Assembly (NCBI RefSeq): GCF_009812055.1
Contig: NZ_WQNH01000027.1
Coordinates: 1 to 64,000, forward strand
Direction of reading: 5' to 3'
Source of the DNA: Chelativorans xinjiangensis
GTDB taxonomy: Bacteria; Pseudomonadota; Alphaproteobacteria; Rhizobiales; Rhizobiaceae
DNA: 64,000 nucleotides
This document shows positions 7,638 to 15,703 of the stretch, piece by piece. Each line of letters opens with the position of its first letter. Position 1 is the first letter of the stretch. The translations under genes were made by a program, and so were the position numbers. Below the pieces are notes generated by a model. It did not search any database. It saw only the letters and a program-made list of their open reading frames with translations, and was not told where the DNA came from.

Positions 7638-8810
7638 CTACCGCTCGGCCAAAAACGCACGGATGCGCTCGATGGCGCGTAGGATGTTTTCTTCCGAGTT
7701 GGCGTAGGAAAGCCTGATGTAGCCCTCGCCGAGGATGCCGAAATCCGGACCGCCGATGAGTGCCACGCCGGCTTCCTCCAGAAGGGCGGAGGCCAGCGCC
7801 TTGGCCTTCCAGCCCGTCCCGCCGATGTTGGGGAAGGCGTAGAAGGCGCCTTTCGGCGTCAGGCAGGTGATGCCGGGAAGGCCGTTCAGCCCTTCGACGA
7901 CGATCCGCCGCCGCGCGTCGAAGGCGCGCATCATCTTTTCCACGTCGTCCTGCGGACCGTCGATGGCGGCGATGCCGGCATATTGCGCCGGCGCGTTGAC
8001 GCAGGACCAGCAATTGACGGCGAGCTTGCGGACCTTGTCGTAAAGGTCGTTCGGCCATATGGACCAGCCGAGGCGCCAGCCGGTCATGGCCCAGGTCTTC
8101 GACCAGCCGTTGAGGACGATGAGGCGGTCGCGGATTTGCGGGAAGGTGAGGAGCGAGGTGGCCTCCTCGCCGTCATAGGTCATGACGTCGTAGATCTCGT
8201 CGGAGAGGATGGCGACATGCGGATGCGCCTCGAGCCTCTTCACCAGCTTTGCGATCTCTTCGCGCGGGGTCACGCCGCCGGTGGGGTTGGCGGGCGAGTT
8301 GAGGATCAGGAGGCGGGTCTTCGGGGTGATGAGCGACAGCGTCTCCTCGGCGGAGAAGGCGAAGCCGTTCTCCTCGCGGATGGGCACCGGCACGGGCGTT
8401 GCGCCGGTGAACTCGATCATCGAGCGGTAGATGGGGAAGCCCGGATCGGGATAGAGGATTTCCGCGCCCGGCTCGCCGAACATGACGATGGCGGCGTACA
8501 TGGTGGGCTTGCCGCCGGGCAGGATCATCACATTGTCGGGCGAGATCTCGACGCCGGTGGTCATGAGCGTGCGGCGGACCACCGCCTCGCGGGCGGGGAG
8601 GATGCCGGTGGCCGGCGTATAGCCGTGGTGGCCGTCGCGCAGTGCCTTCACCGCCGCCTCGACAATGTGCTCCGGCGTGCGGAAATCGGGCTGGCCGATG
8701 CCGAGATTGATGATATCGCGCCCCTGATGGGCGAGTTCCGTCGCCCGCGCGAGAACGGCGAAGGCGTTTTCCTCGCCGATGCGGTCGAAGGCGGGCACTG
8801 TTTGGAGCAT
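7638..8810 (-). CDS. Pyridoxal-phosphate aminotransferase, class I/II
   Basis: 390-aa fold-type-I aminotransferase of the aspartate aminotransferase superfamily (AspC-like). Seen features: INLGIGQPDF near the N-terminus, N171 and the NPTGG motif at 175, D204 and Y207 of the SDEIYD motif that bind the cofactor, the lysine that forms the Schiff base at K238 (SKTWAMTG), and R246 in GWRLGW. The amino acid substrate cannot be settled from sequence. The gene is monocistronic; its start faces a GNAT gene on the other strand. Confidence 0.88.
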   Translation of the reverse strand: MLQTVPAFDRIGEENAFAVLARATELAHQGRDIINLGIGQPDFRTPEHIVEAAVKALRDGHHGYTPATGILPAREAVVRRTLMTTGVEISPDNVMILPGGKPTMYAAIVMFGEPGAEILYPDPGFPIYRSMIEFTGATPVPVPIREENGFAFSAEETLSLITPKTRLLILNSPANPTGGVTPREEIAKLVKRLEAHPHVAILSDEIYDVMTYDGEEATSLLTFPQIRDRLIVLNGWSKTWAMTGWRLGWSIWPNDLYDKVRKLAVNCWSCVNAPAQYAGIAAIDGPQDDVEKMMRAFDARRRIVVEGLNGLPGITCLTPKGAFYAFPNIGGTGWKAKALASALLEEAGVALIGGPDFGILGEGYIRLSYANSEENILRAIERIRAFLAER

Positions 8811-8892
8811 TTCAGGACGTCCATCTGGTTCTGTTATGGTGCGGCGCTTTTGTGAAGCTTCGCGCGGGAAACGTCAATTGAAGGAGAGGGCG

Positions 8893-9606
8893 GTGGTGAA
8901 GGAGACGGCGGTGGGCGACCTGAAACACTGGACCGCGAGACCGGCGCCCGCCCGCGCGCCGCTTGCGGGGCGTTATGTACGGCTGGAGCCGCTGGAGCCG
9001 GCGCGCCACGGCGACGGGCTCTTTACCGCTTCGAGCGTGGCCGACGCCGAAGAGCGCTTCCGCTGGCTGGGCAATCTCCACCCTCCCAGAAGCCGGGCCG
9101 AATTCCAGCCGTGGCTGGAGGAAGCGGCGGCGAGCCGCGATCCGCTGTTCTTCGCCGTCATCGACAAGGCGACGGGCGCAATTGGCGGGCGGCAGGCCTT
9201 CATGCGCATCGACGCCGCCAACGGCGTGGCGGAGATCGGCAATATCTATTGGGGGCCGACGATCGCCCGGACGCGCCTGGCGACGGAGGCGCTTTATCTC
9301 TTCGCCCGCCACATCTTCGACGATCTCGGCTACCGCCGGTTCGAGTGGAAGTGCAACGACCGCAACGAGGGCTCGAAGCGCGCCGCACTGCGCTTCGGCT
9401 TCCGCTTCGAGGGAATTTTCCGCCAGCATATGGTGGTCAAGGGCGAAAACCGCGACACGGCGTGGTATGCCATGCTCGACCATGAATGGCCGACGATGAG
9501 GGCGGCGCTGGAAGCCTGGCTGGCGCCGGAGAATTTCGACGGTGACGGGCGCCAGGCAAGGCGGCTCGAGACGATCAGGGAGACGATGGGTGCGGGGACG
9601 GTTTGA
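8893..9606 (+). CDS. GNAT acetyltransferase, RimJ/RimL-like
   Basis: Predicted acetyl-CoA-dependent N-acetyltransferase of about 237 aa. The body has the RimJ/RimL pattern: LEPLEPARHGDGLF, the EIGNIYWGP strand, and a C-terminal CNDRNEGSKRAALRFGFRFEG segment (key residues R, N, G) typical of proteins acting on small amines or ribosomal proteins. An AAGGAG at 8881-8886 supports a GTG start at 8893 or 8896; longer forms would overlap the aminotransferase start on the other strand. The substrate is unknown. Confidence 0.8.
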   Translation: MVKETAVGDLKHWTARPAPARAPLAGRYVRLEPLEPARHGDGLFTASSVADAEERFRWLGNLHPPRSRAEFQPWLEEAAASRDPLFFAVIDKATGAIGGRQAFMRIDAANGVAEIGNIYWGPTIARTRLATEALYLFARHIFDDLGYRRFEWKCNDRNEGSKRAALRFGFRFEGIFRQHMVVKGENRDTAWYAMLDHEWPTMRAALEAWLAPENFDGDGRQARRLETIRETMGAGTV

Positions 9607-9648
9607 GGGAAGACGAACGGCGAAGCTTGATGCGGGCGGCGCGCCGTC

Positions 9649-9852
9649 ATGAAGGAGAACCGCGAAGCCATCATCGCCGCGGCCGTTATTCTTGTAGGGT
9701 TCGGCCTTGCCGCCTTCTTCCTGCCGCGTGTGATGATCGCCGTCGGTGACATTTCGACGGTGGCTGCCGTGGTGGTGGCGATCCTTTTCGTGGCAGGATT
9801 CTTCCTGATTTTCTGGCTGCGGGCGCGTAGCCAGAGGCGGAAGGGGAAGTGA
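9649..9852 (+). CDS. Small two-helix membrane protein, unknown function
   Basis: A 67-aa protein with two hydrophobic segments (about residues 8-25 and 36-57) separated by a short loop, and a basic tail RARSQRRKGK. It lies 42 bp after the GNAT gene in the same direction. Length, composition and position suggest a genuine small gene, but no function is recognised. Confidence 0.55.
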   Translation: MKENREAIIAAAVILVGFGLAAFFLPRVMIAVGDISTVAAVVVAILFVAGFFLIFWLRARSQRRKGK

Positions 9853-9895
9853 GGGGGGCGCGAAGGGGCGCTCAGCTGACCGGAAAGCAATGCTG

Positions 9896-11161
9896 CTACG
9901 CCGCCAGGCTCGCCGCCAAGAGCGTGAGGCCGAGGAGCAGCACGAGGGCGGCGCCGGCGATTTCGATGCCTGTGTGGATGCGGGCGCTCCAGGTGCCGCC
10001 TCCGGCGACCGCAACCGCCCAGTTCTTGGCCGTCACGGCGAGCGTCGCCAGGATGGAGACGGTGATGGCCGTGCCCAGCGCCATGGCGAAGACGGAGACG
10101 ATGCCGCCCAGCCAGAGCGCGTTGAGGAAGGAGAAGGTGAGGACGATCAAGGCGCCGGAGCAGGGCCGCAGGCCCACCGCCGCTACCGCCGACCAGCCCG
10201 TCTTCCAATCGAGGCGGTCGCCGGCAAGACGTGTGGGATCGGGCGCATGGGCGTGGCCGCAGGAGGGGCAGACCTCGCCCGGCGCGTGATGGTGGTCGTG
10301 GTCCTCGTGGTGGTGGTGATGCCCGTCCTCGTGCGGGTGGTGGTGATGGTCGCCTCCCGCATGGGCGGCCGACAGGCTGTGCATGGGCTGCGACGGTCCC
10401 TCACGCGCGGTGAGCTGGCGCAGCTTGCGCCACAGGAGCCAGGCGCCGAAGGCGGCGATGAGGGCGAAGCTGGCGCTTTCGAGGAACCATGTCGCGTTGG
10501 TCATGGAGACGGCGGTGCCGCGCAGCGCCAGAAAGACCGCCGCCATCAAGAGGATCGCCGTGACCGCCTGCAACATGGCGGCGGCGAAGGAGAGCGCGAC
10601 GCCGCGCCTCAGCGCCACTTCGTTGGCGACCATGTATGAGGAGATGACTGCCTTGCCGTGGCCGGGGCCGGCGGCGTGGAAGACGCCGTAGGCGAAGGAG
10701 AGGCCGACGAGCATCCAGACCTGCGAGCCGTCCTCGCGCATCGCCTTCAATGCGCCCGTCAGTGCCCGGTAGAAGGCCTGCTGCTGGACGTTGACCCATT
10801 GCAGGAGGCCGGCCAGGGGGCCGCTGGGAGCCATCGACGGTTCGGCCGCGCCGATGCCCAGTGAGCTCTGGGCATGGGCGGCGGGGAGGAGGATGAGCAG
10901 CGTCGCCGCTGCAATGAGCGCGAGTTTTGTCGAATTGCTGAAGCCGGGTAAGAGCGGCGCCCTTTCGCGCCCCCCTCTGTCCTGCCGGACATCTCCCCCA
11001 CGAGGGGGGAGATCAGGCTTCGCCACTGTTTTCGCCAATCGCAAGCGTTGCAGGACAGGTGTCGGAGCAAGCGGCCGGCGTAATCTCCCCCCTCGTGAGG
11101 GAGATGTCCGGCAGGACAGAGGGGGGCGCGAAAGGGCGCAGTCTTCACTCATTTTATCCAT
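9896..11161 (-). CDS. NicO-family nickel/cobalt exporter with repeat-encoded N-terminus
   Basis: Inner-membrane Ni/Co transporter of the NicO/RcnA type. The core has several helices, motifs FHAAGPGHGKA and GLRPCSGALIVL, and a long histidine-rich loop between helices (about 20 His in 45 residues) that likely binds metal. The reading frame starts at ATG 11161, overlapping the DUF1007 stop by 8 bp. Residues about 8-68 are encoded by the 10957-11139 inverted repeat, read through without a stop. No ATG, GTG or TTG occurs between the repeat and the signal/first helix (STKLALIAAATLLILLP), so initiation must be in or before the repeat. The true start is uncertain. Confidence 0.82.
   Translation of the reverse strand: MDKMSEDCALSRPPLSCRTSPSRGGRLRRPLAPTPVLQRLRLAKTVAKPDLPPRGGDVRQDRGGRERAPLLPGFSNSTKLALIAAATLLILLPAAHAQSSLGIGAAEPSMAPSGPLAGLLQWVNVQQQAFYRALTGALKAMREDGSQVWMLVGLSFAYGVFHAAGPGHGKAVISSYMVANEVALRRGVALSFAAAMLQAVTAILLMAAVFLALRGTAVSMTNATWFLESASFALIAAFGAWLLWRKLRQLTAREGPSQPMHSLSAAHAGGDHHHHPHEDGHHHHHEDHDHHHAPGEVCPSCGHAHAPDPTRLAGDRLDWKTGWSAVAAVGLRPCSGALIVLTFSFLNALWLGGIVSVFAMALGTAITVSILATLAVTAKNWAVAVAGGGTWSARIHTGIEIAGAALVLLLGLTLLAASLAA
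10957..11139. repeat. Inverted-repeat element, copy B (full, within a reading frame)
   Basis: Arms at about 10957-11012 and 11085-11139 are reverse complements and the core matches copies A and D (GTTTTCGCCAATC, GGAGCAAGCGGCCGGCG). As bounded here it is 183 bp, or 61 codons, and is open in the frame of the NicO gene. It sits between the coupled DUF1007 stop/NicO start and the first transmembrane helix of NicO. Confidence 0.85.
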
Positions 11162-11819
11162 TGGCGCTGCACTGGATCTCGAGCTTGGTTGCGAAGATCT
11201 TGCTGAGGTCGTTGCCGCCCGGTTCGTTGAAGAAGGCGTCCGTGAGCGTTTGCTGGTTCTGGGCGATGGCTTCGTCGGGGTCGGGGCGGATTACCTCGCG
11301 GCTACAGCCTTGCGGCAGGTTCTCCACCGCCATGTAGCTGTCCTCGGTGAAGTCGATGGCGGTGTAGAAGGTCGGGTCGTAGACGCCGAAATCCAACTTG
11401 CCTTGAAGCTCCAGAGGCTCCTTCGGCCGCGATTCGAAGAGGATGATGAGCTGGTTGTCGGTGAAGTCGGCGATGAGCTTTTCCGGCGGTTCCATGGCCA
11501 CGTCGCGGCCGTCGGCAGTGACGATCTGGAAATAGTCGAACTCGGCGAGCGATTCGTGGACGACATTCGCGACCTCCTGCAGCTCGTCGGCGTCGAGCTC
11601 AAGGTCCTGGTTCTGGTCGAACTCGACGAGCACGGTGCTGGAGAAGAGATCGTCGAAGCGCCAGACGTGGCGCAGCGCCTCAACCTGGCTGTCCTTGGAG
11701 ACGGCGACATCCAGCCGAGCCTCGGCGAAGACGTGAGGGTGCGCCAGCGACGGAGCGCTCGCGGCGGACAGAACGGCGACCGTCCCCATCGCCGTTGCTG
11801 TTCTCTTCCAAGAGTGCAT
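11154..11819 (-). CDS. DUF1007 family periplasmic protein
   Basis: About 221 aa from the likely ATG at 11819; an upstream start at 11867 would add 16 residues. A signal peptide ends near APSLA, followed by the DUF1007 hallmark HPHVFAEARLDV. DUF1007 proteins are regularly encoded next to NicO nickel/cobalt transporters, as here, and are inferred to assist metal handling in the periplasm. The stop codon overlaps the start of the NicO frame, so the two are probably co-translated. Confidence 0.85.
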   Translation of the reverse strand: MHSWKRTATAMGTVAVLSAASAPSLAHPHVFAEARLDVAVSKDSQVEALRHVWRFDDLFSSTVLVEFDQNQDLELDADELQEVANVVHESLAEFDYFQIVTADGRDVAMEPPEKLIADFTDNQLIILFESRPKEPLELQGKLDFGVYDPTFYTAIDFTEDSYMAVENLPQGCSREVIRPDPDEAIAQNQQTLTDAFFNEPGGNDLSKIFATKLEIQCSANG

Positions 11820-11888
11820 GCGCTGCTGTCCCCATCGGTATCGTGAGAGAGGTGCGTTATCTATCACGAAGCCGGCGAAAATGGGACA

Positions 11889-12800
11889 TCACAAACGATC
11901 TTCAGCGCTGCAATTCTCCTTCAGCCACTGGGCCAGGAAATCGACCAGGGCGCGCACCTTCGCCGGCAGGTAGCGGCGGTGGGGATAGACGGCGAAGATG
12001 CCGGCGCCGTCGGTGATGTGCTCCTCGAGGACGGTGACGAGCCGGCCGGCGGCGACCTCCGGCGCGGCGATGAAATCCGGCTGGAAGGCGAAGCCGAGCC
12101 CGGCCACCGCCGCCGCGCGCACGGTCAGCGGGCTGTTGACCTCGATGCGCGGCGACACGGGAACGGTGAACGCCGTGCCGTCGGCTTCGCGGAACGGCCA
12201 ATTGTGGCGGTGGCGGCTGTTGGTGTCGACGATGCAGGGCAAGGTTGCCAAGTCGCGCGGATGCTTTGGCCGGCCCACCTTCTCGACGAGCGCCGGCGAT
12301 GCGCAGAGGGGGACGCTGAAGGGCGCCAGGCGCCGGGCGATCAGCGAGGAATCGTCGAGCTTGGTGATGCGGATGGCGAGGTCGAAGCCTTCCTCCACCA
12401 GGTCGACGAAGCGGTCGTCGAGCTGGATGTCGAGTACGATATCGGGATGGGAGGCGGCGAACTCGATCAGCGAGCGGCCGATCGGCGCGTCGGCAAAGGT
12501 GCGCGACGCCGACAGCTTGATACGGCCCTTGATGTCGCCGGAGGTCTCGCGGACGGCCTCCGAGAGGCTGTCGATCTCGCGCACGATCTCGACCGCCCGC
12601 TGGTAATAGGTGTGGCCGGTCTCCGTCAGCGAGAACTGCCGCGTGGTGCGGTTCAGGAGCAGGGCGCCCAATTCGTCCTCCAGCTCGCGCACATATTTCG
12701 ACAGAAGCGCCTTGGAGCGGCCGACCTTGCGGGCGGCGGCGGAAAAGCCTTCCGCCTCGACCACGTCGATGAAGGCGCGCATGCGGGTGAGCGTGTCCAT
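11889..12800 (-). CDS. LysR-family transcriptional regulator
   Basis: 303 aa. The N-terminal winged helix-turn-helix is clear (MRAFIDVVEAEGFSAAARKV, then SKALLSKYVRELEDELG), followed by the LTETGHTYYQRA linker helix and a periplasmic-binding-protein-like effector domain to the end. It starts 13 bp after the amidase stop in the same direction, so it is probably the second gene of an amidase-lysR unit rather than the usual divergent pair. The effector is unknown. Confidence 0.88.
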   Translation of the reverse strand: MDTLTRMRAFIDVVEAEGFSAAARKVGRSKALLSKYVRELEDELGALLLNRTTRQFSLTETGHTYYQRAVEIVREIDSLSEAVRETSGDIKGRIKLSASRTFADAPIGRSLIEFAASHPDIVLDIQLDDRFVDLVEEGFDLAIRITKLDDSSLIARRLAPFSVPLCASPALVEKVGRPKHPRDLATLPCIVDTNSRHRHNWPFREADGTAFTVPVSPRIEVNSPLTVRAAAVAGLGFAFQPDFIAAPEVAAGRLVTVLEEHITDGAGIFAVYPHRRYLPAKVRALVDFLAQWLKENCSAEDRL

Positions 12801-12813
12801 GAAGCTCTCCCGC

Positions 12814-13995
12814 CTAAGAAAGGATGCTTGCGGCGAGACGGATCAACTGGCGGTCGCTGCCGGCGGGGCCGAGGAGGGATATGCCGAAGGGCGCGTCGTG
12901 CACCTTGCCCAGGGGAATAGTGATCTGCGGCCAGGCGAGCAGGCCAGCGACCGATGTCAGCGTCAGCGCCTTGGCACGATAGGTCTCCAGCTCGGCCTGG
13001 GTGGCGATCTTCAGGGGCGGCGCGGAAGGCTGCGTCGGCATGACCACCACCATGTTCGGGTCCATGAGGGCGGCGAAATCGGCCTGGAAATCGCGCTGGC
13101 GCCGGCGCGCCGCCTCCACCGTCTCCGTGCTTATGGAGCGGGCGTAGGCGAAGCGCTCCTTCACGCCGGGGCCGAGGTCGCGGTCCTTCTTCTTGAGGAA
13201 GGGCCCGTGCACCTGCCAAGCTTCGTATGCCTGGATTTCCCTGAAGCGCTCGAAGAGCTCGTCCGGCTCGCCGGGCAGCGCCATGAAGCTCGGTTCGCGC
13301 CCGAAGCGGTCGAGGACACGGCCGAGCATGGCGCCGTAGGCCGCGCGTTCCTCCTGTCCGAATAAAAGCGCCTCCAACTCGGCGATGCGCACCGGGCGGC
13401 GGAGCGTCTCGCCATGCGTATCCTCGCCCAGAAGCACTTCGCCCACTGCCGTATAGGCGGCGGCGTCGCGGGCGAACCAGCCGAAGGTGTCGAAGGAAGG
13501 GGCGAGCGGCATGGCGCCTTGCATCGAAATGCGGCCATGGGTGGTGCGCAGGCCGATGAGGCCGCAGAAGGAGGCGGGGGCGCGGATGGAGCCGTTGGTG
13601 TCGGAGCCTATGGCGATATCGGCGAGCCCGCCGGCCACCGCCGCTGCCGAGCCGGAGGAGGAGCCGCCGGTGACCCTTTCGCGCGCCCGCGGGTTCACCG
13701 GCGGGGGGAAATGGGCGTTCATGCCGATCATGGAGTAGGTGAGCTCGTCCGTCTGCGTCTTGCCGGCGAAGCGGGCGCCGGCGTCGAGCAGCGCCTGGAT
13801 AGCGGGGGCCGTGGCCTCGGCATTGCCGCTTTCGGCCTCCTTCTGCGGGTTGCCGCCGCCGGTCGGATAACCGGCCACATCGTAGATATCCTTGACGGCG
13901 AGGGTGAGGCCCATGAGGGGGCCGTCCGGGGCCGAGGGCACGGGGGTCTCGGGATAGTCCAGAAACGCGTTCAGGGGGTCCCGTGTCGCCGTCAT
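12814..13995 (-). CDS. Amidase, amidase-signature family
   Basis: 393-aa amidase that should hydrolyse a small amide to acid and ammonia. The Ser-cisSer-Lys triad is visible: K35 in LAVKDIYDV, S112 in the GGSSSGSAA loop and S136 in SDTNGSIRAP. The short length and the pattern GYPTGGGNP resemble the plant AMI1 (indole-acetamide) type more than GatA, but the substrate is not proven. The start at 13995 has GAGGAG 5 bases upstream; the longer frame to 14070 is less likely. It is followed closely by the LysR gene. Confidence 0.85.
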   Translation of the reverse strand: MTATRDPLNAFLDYPETPVPSAPDGPLMGLTLAVKDIYDVAGYPTGGGNPQKEAESGNAEATAPAIQALLDAGARFAGKTQTDELTYSMIGMNAHFPPPVNPRARERVTGGSSSGSAAAVAGGLADIAIGSDTNGSIRAPASFCGLIGLRTTHGRISMQGAMPLAPSFDTFGWFARDAAAYTAVGEVLLGEDTHGETLRRPVRIAELEALLFGQEERAAYGAMLGRVLDRFGREPSFMALPGEPDELFERFREIQAYEAWQVHGPFLKKKDRDLGPGVKERFAYARSISTETVEAARRRQRDFQADFAALMDPNMVVVMPTQPSAPPLKIATQAELETYRAKALTLTSVAGLLAWPQITIPLGKVHDAPFGISLLGPAGSDRQLIRLAASILS

Positions 13996-14099
13996 TTTCG
14001 CTCCTCGTGGCACTTCGGGCCGACAATCGGCGCTCGGTCGATTTTTTTCAAGCTCATGCAGATTTTTCATTGATTGTGACAGACAGGGCGACTATATCG

Positions 14100-14539
14100 C
14101 GCCTGCCCAAAGTCGCACGTGCCTGTGGGTGTCCGCCGAACCTCGGAAATGGCGAGGAACTCGGTAAGGTACCTGGAACTAACCCCTCCAGTCGGTTTCG
14201 CGGCCAACCACGAAATCGAGGACATCTTGAAGCAACGACGGTGCGGGCCTTTCTGGTGTCTGCCGGTTGTCCAAAAACCGGGGTTACTGAAGAGGCACAC
14301 CTTCATTGCCGGCAGTGCGGATGGGGTCTCCCATACCAAAGCTGAGGCAGACAAAGCAGAGCATTCGCCGCGAGGCGGGAGCTTATCGTCATGCGTTAAA
14401 CGCATCCGTGGTTTCCGGTGATTTCCACCCTCCGGCCCATCGATCCGTTCATCGCATCCTTTGTCCACCGCGGGCAGACCAAGCCCGCTGAGCTTGAGCT
14501 TTGATTGAAGCGGCTTCGGCCGCCGAAGGAGAGACCCCG
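14100..14539 (+). promoter_or_regulatory. Probable speF-type structured leader of the ornithine decarboxylase gene
   Basis: The 540-bp gap before the decarboxylase holds no supported gene. It contains the block GGTAAGGTACCTGGAACT (14163-14180) followed by AACCCCTCC, which I recognise as the core of the alphaproteobacterial speF RNA motif found upstream of ornithine decarboxylases. Downstream are a GCGGGC/GCCCGC hairpin (14471-14489) and, just before the Shine-Dalgarno sequence, a GCGGC-TTCG-GCCGC hairpin (14511-14524) that could control ribosome access. A role in polyamine-responsive expression is inferred. Confidence 0.6.
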
Positions 14540-15673
14540 ATGGCCACCCAGCGCATCCTCGACTTTCTCGCCACGCGACGCCCCGACGGCCCCTGCCTCG
14601 TCGTCGACCTCGACGTCGTGCACGACAACTACCGCGCCTTCGAGAAGGCCTTGCCGGATTCGAAGATCTTCTACGCCGTAAAGGCCAATCCCGCGCCGGA
14701 GATCCTGAAGCTCCTGGCGAATCTCGGCTCGTCCTTCGACACGGCTTCCGTGGCGGAGATCGAGATGGCGCTCGATGCGGGGGCGACGCCCGACCGCATC
14801 TCCTTCGGCAACACCATCAAGAAGGAGCGCGACGTCGCGCGCGCTTTCGAGCTCGGCGTGCGTCTTTACGCTGTCGACAGCGTGGAAGAGGTGGAGAAGA
14901 TCGCCCGTGCGGCGCCCGGCGCCCGCGTCTTCTGCCGCGTGCTCACCGACGGGGCGGGCGCGGAGTGGCCGCTGTCGCGCAAGTTCGGCTGCGTGCCGGC
15001 GATGGCGGTGGACGTGCTGCGCCAGGCGAAGGCGCTGGGCCTTGCTCCTTACGGCGTCTCCTTCCATGTCGGCTCGCAGCAGACGGACCTTTCCGCCTGG
15101 GACCGCGCGCTGGACGACGCCCGTTTCGTTTTCCAGACGCTGGCCGAGGAGGGCATCGTCCTGAAGATGGTCAACATGGGCGGCGGCTTTCCGACGCGCT
15201 ACCTGCGCGACGTGCCGGCCGCGCAGGCCTACGGGCAGGCGATCTTCACCGCGCTCAGGAAGCATTTCGGCAACCGCTTGCCGGAGACCATCATCGAGCC
15301 CGGCCGCGGCATGGTGGGCAATGCCGGCGTCATCAAATCCGAGGTGGTGCTGGTGTCGAAGAAGGCGGAAGACGACGAGGTGCGCTGGGTCTATCTCGAC
15401 ATCGGCAAGTTCGGCGGGCTCGCCGAGACCATGGACGAGGCGATCCGCTATCCGCTGGTCACCCGGCACGATGGCGGCGCGACGGCGCCTTGCGTGCTGG
15501 CTGGCCCGACCTGCGATTCGGCCGACGTGCTCTATGAGAAGACGCCGTATCCGCTGCCGCTGTCGCTTACCATCGGCGATGAGGTGCTGATCGAGGGGAC
15601 GGGCGCCTACACGACGACCTACGCCTCGGTTGCCTTCAACGGCTTCGAGCCGCTGCGTGCCTACGTGATCTGA
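14540..15673 (+). CDS. Ornithine (or lysine/ornithine) decarboxylase, PLP fold III
   Basis: 377 aa, group IV decarboxylase that makes putrescine from ornithine. Visible active-site residues are K48 (YAVKANP, cofactor lysine), H176 (FHVGSQ), the GGG loop at 214-216, E253-R256 (EPGRG) and C325 in GPTCDSADV. Start ATG 14540 follows AAGGAGAG. The long structured leader upstream and the GNAT gene 30 bp downstream form a conserved rhizobial polyamine arrangement. Whether it also takes lysine cannot be told from sequence. Confidence 0.88.
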   Translation: MATQRILDFLATRRPDGPCLVVDLDVVHDNYRAFEKALPDSKIFYAVKANPAPEILKLLANLGSSFDTASVAEIEMALDAGATPDRISFGNTIKKERDVARAFELGVRLYAVDSVEEVEKIARAAPGARVFCRVLTDGAGAEWPLSRKFGCVPAMAVDVLRQAKALGLAPYGVSFHVGSQQTDLSAWDRALDDARFVFQTLAEEGIVLKMVNMGGGFPTRYLRDVPAAQAYGQAIFTALRKHFGNRLPETIIEPGRGMVGNAGVIKSEVVLVSKKAEDDEVRWVYLDIGKFGGLAETMDEAIRYPLVTRHDGGATAPCVLAGPTCDSADVLYEKTPYPLPLSLTIGDEVLIEGTGAYTTTYASVAFNGFEPLRAYVI

Positions 15674-15703
15674 CGGCTGCTTTCTTAGCCAGTTGTCGCC
15701 GGT

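Noticed and set aside
9896-11161. NicO starting only after the repeat
   Set aside because: No ATG, GTG or TTG lies in frame between the repeat and the first helix, so a conventional start there is not available.
14119-14421. 100-aa frame inside the odc leader
   Set aside because: It covers the conserved speF-like RNA core and has no protein similarity that I recognise; conservation there is better explained by RNA structure.
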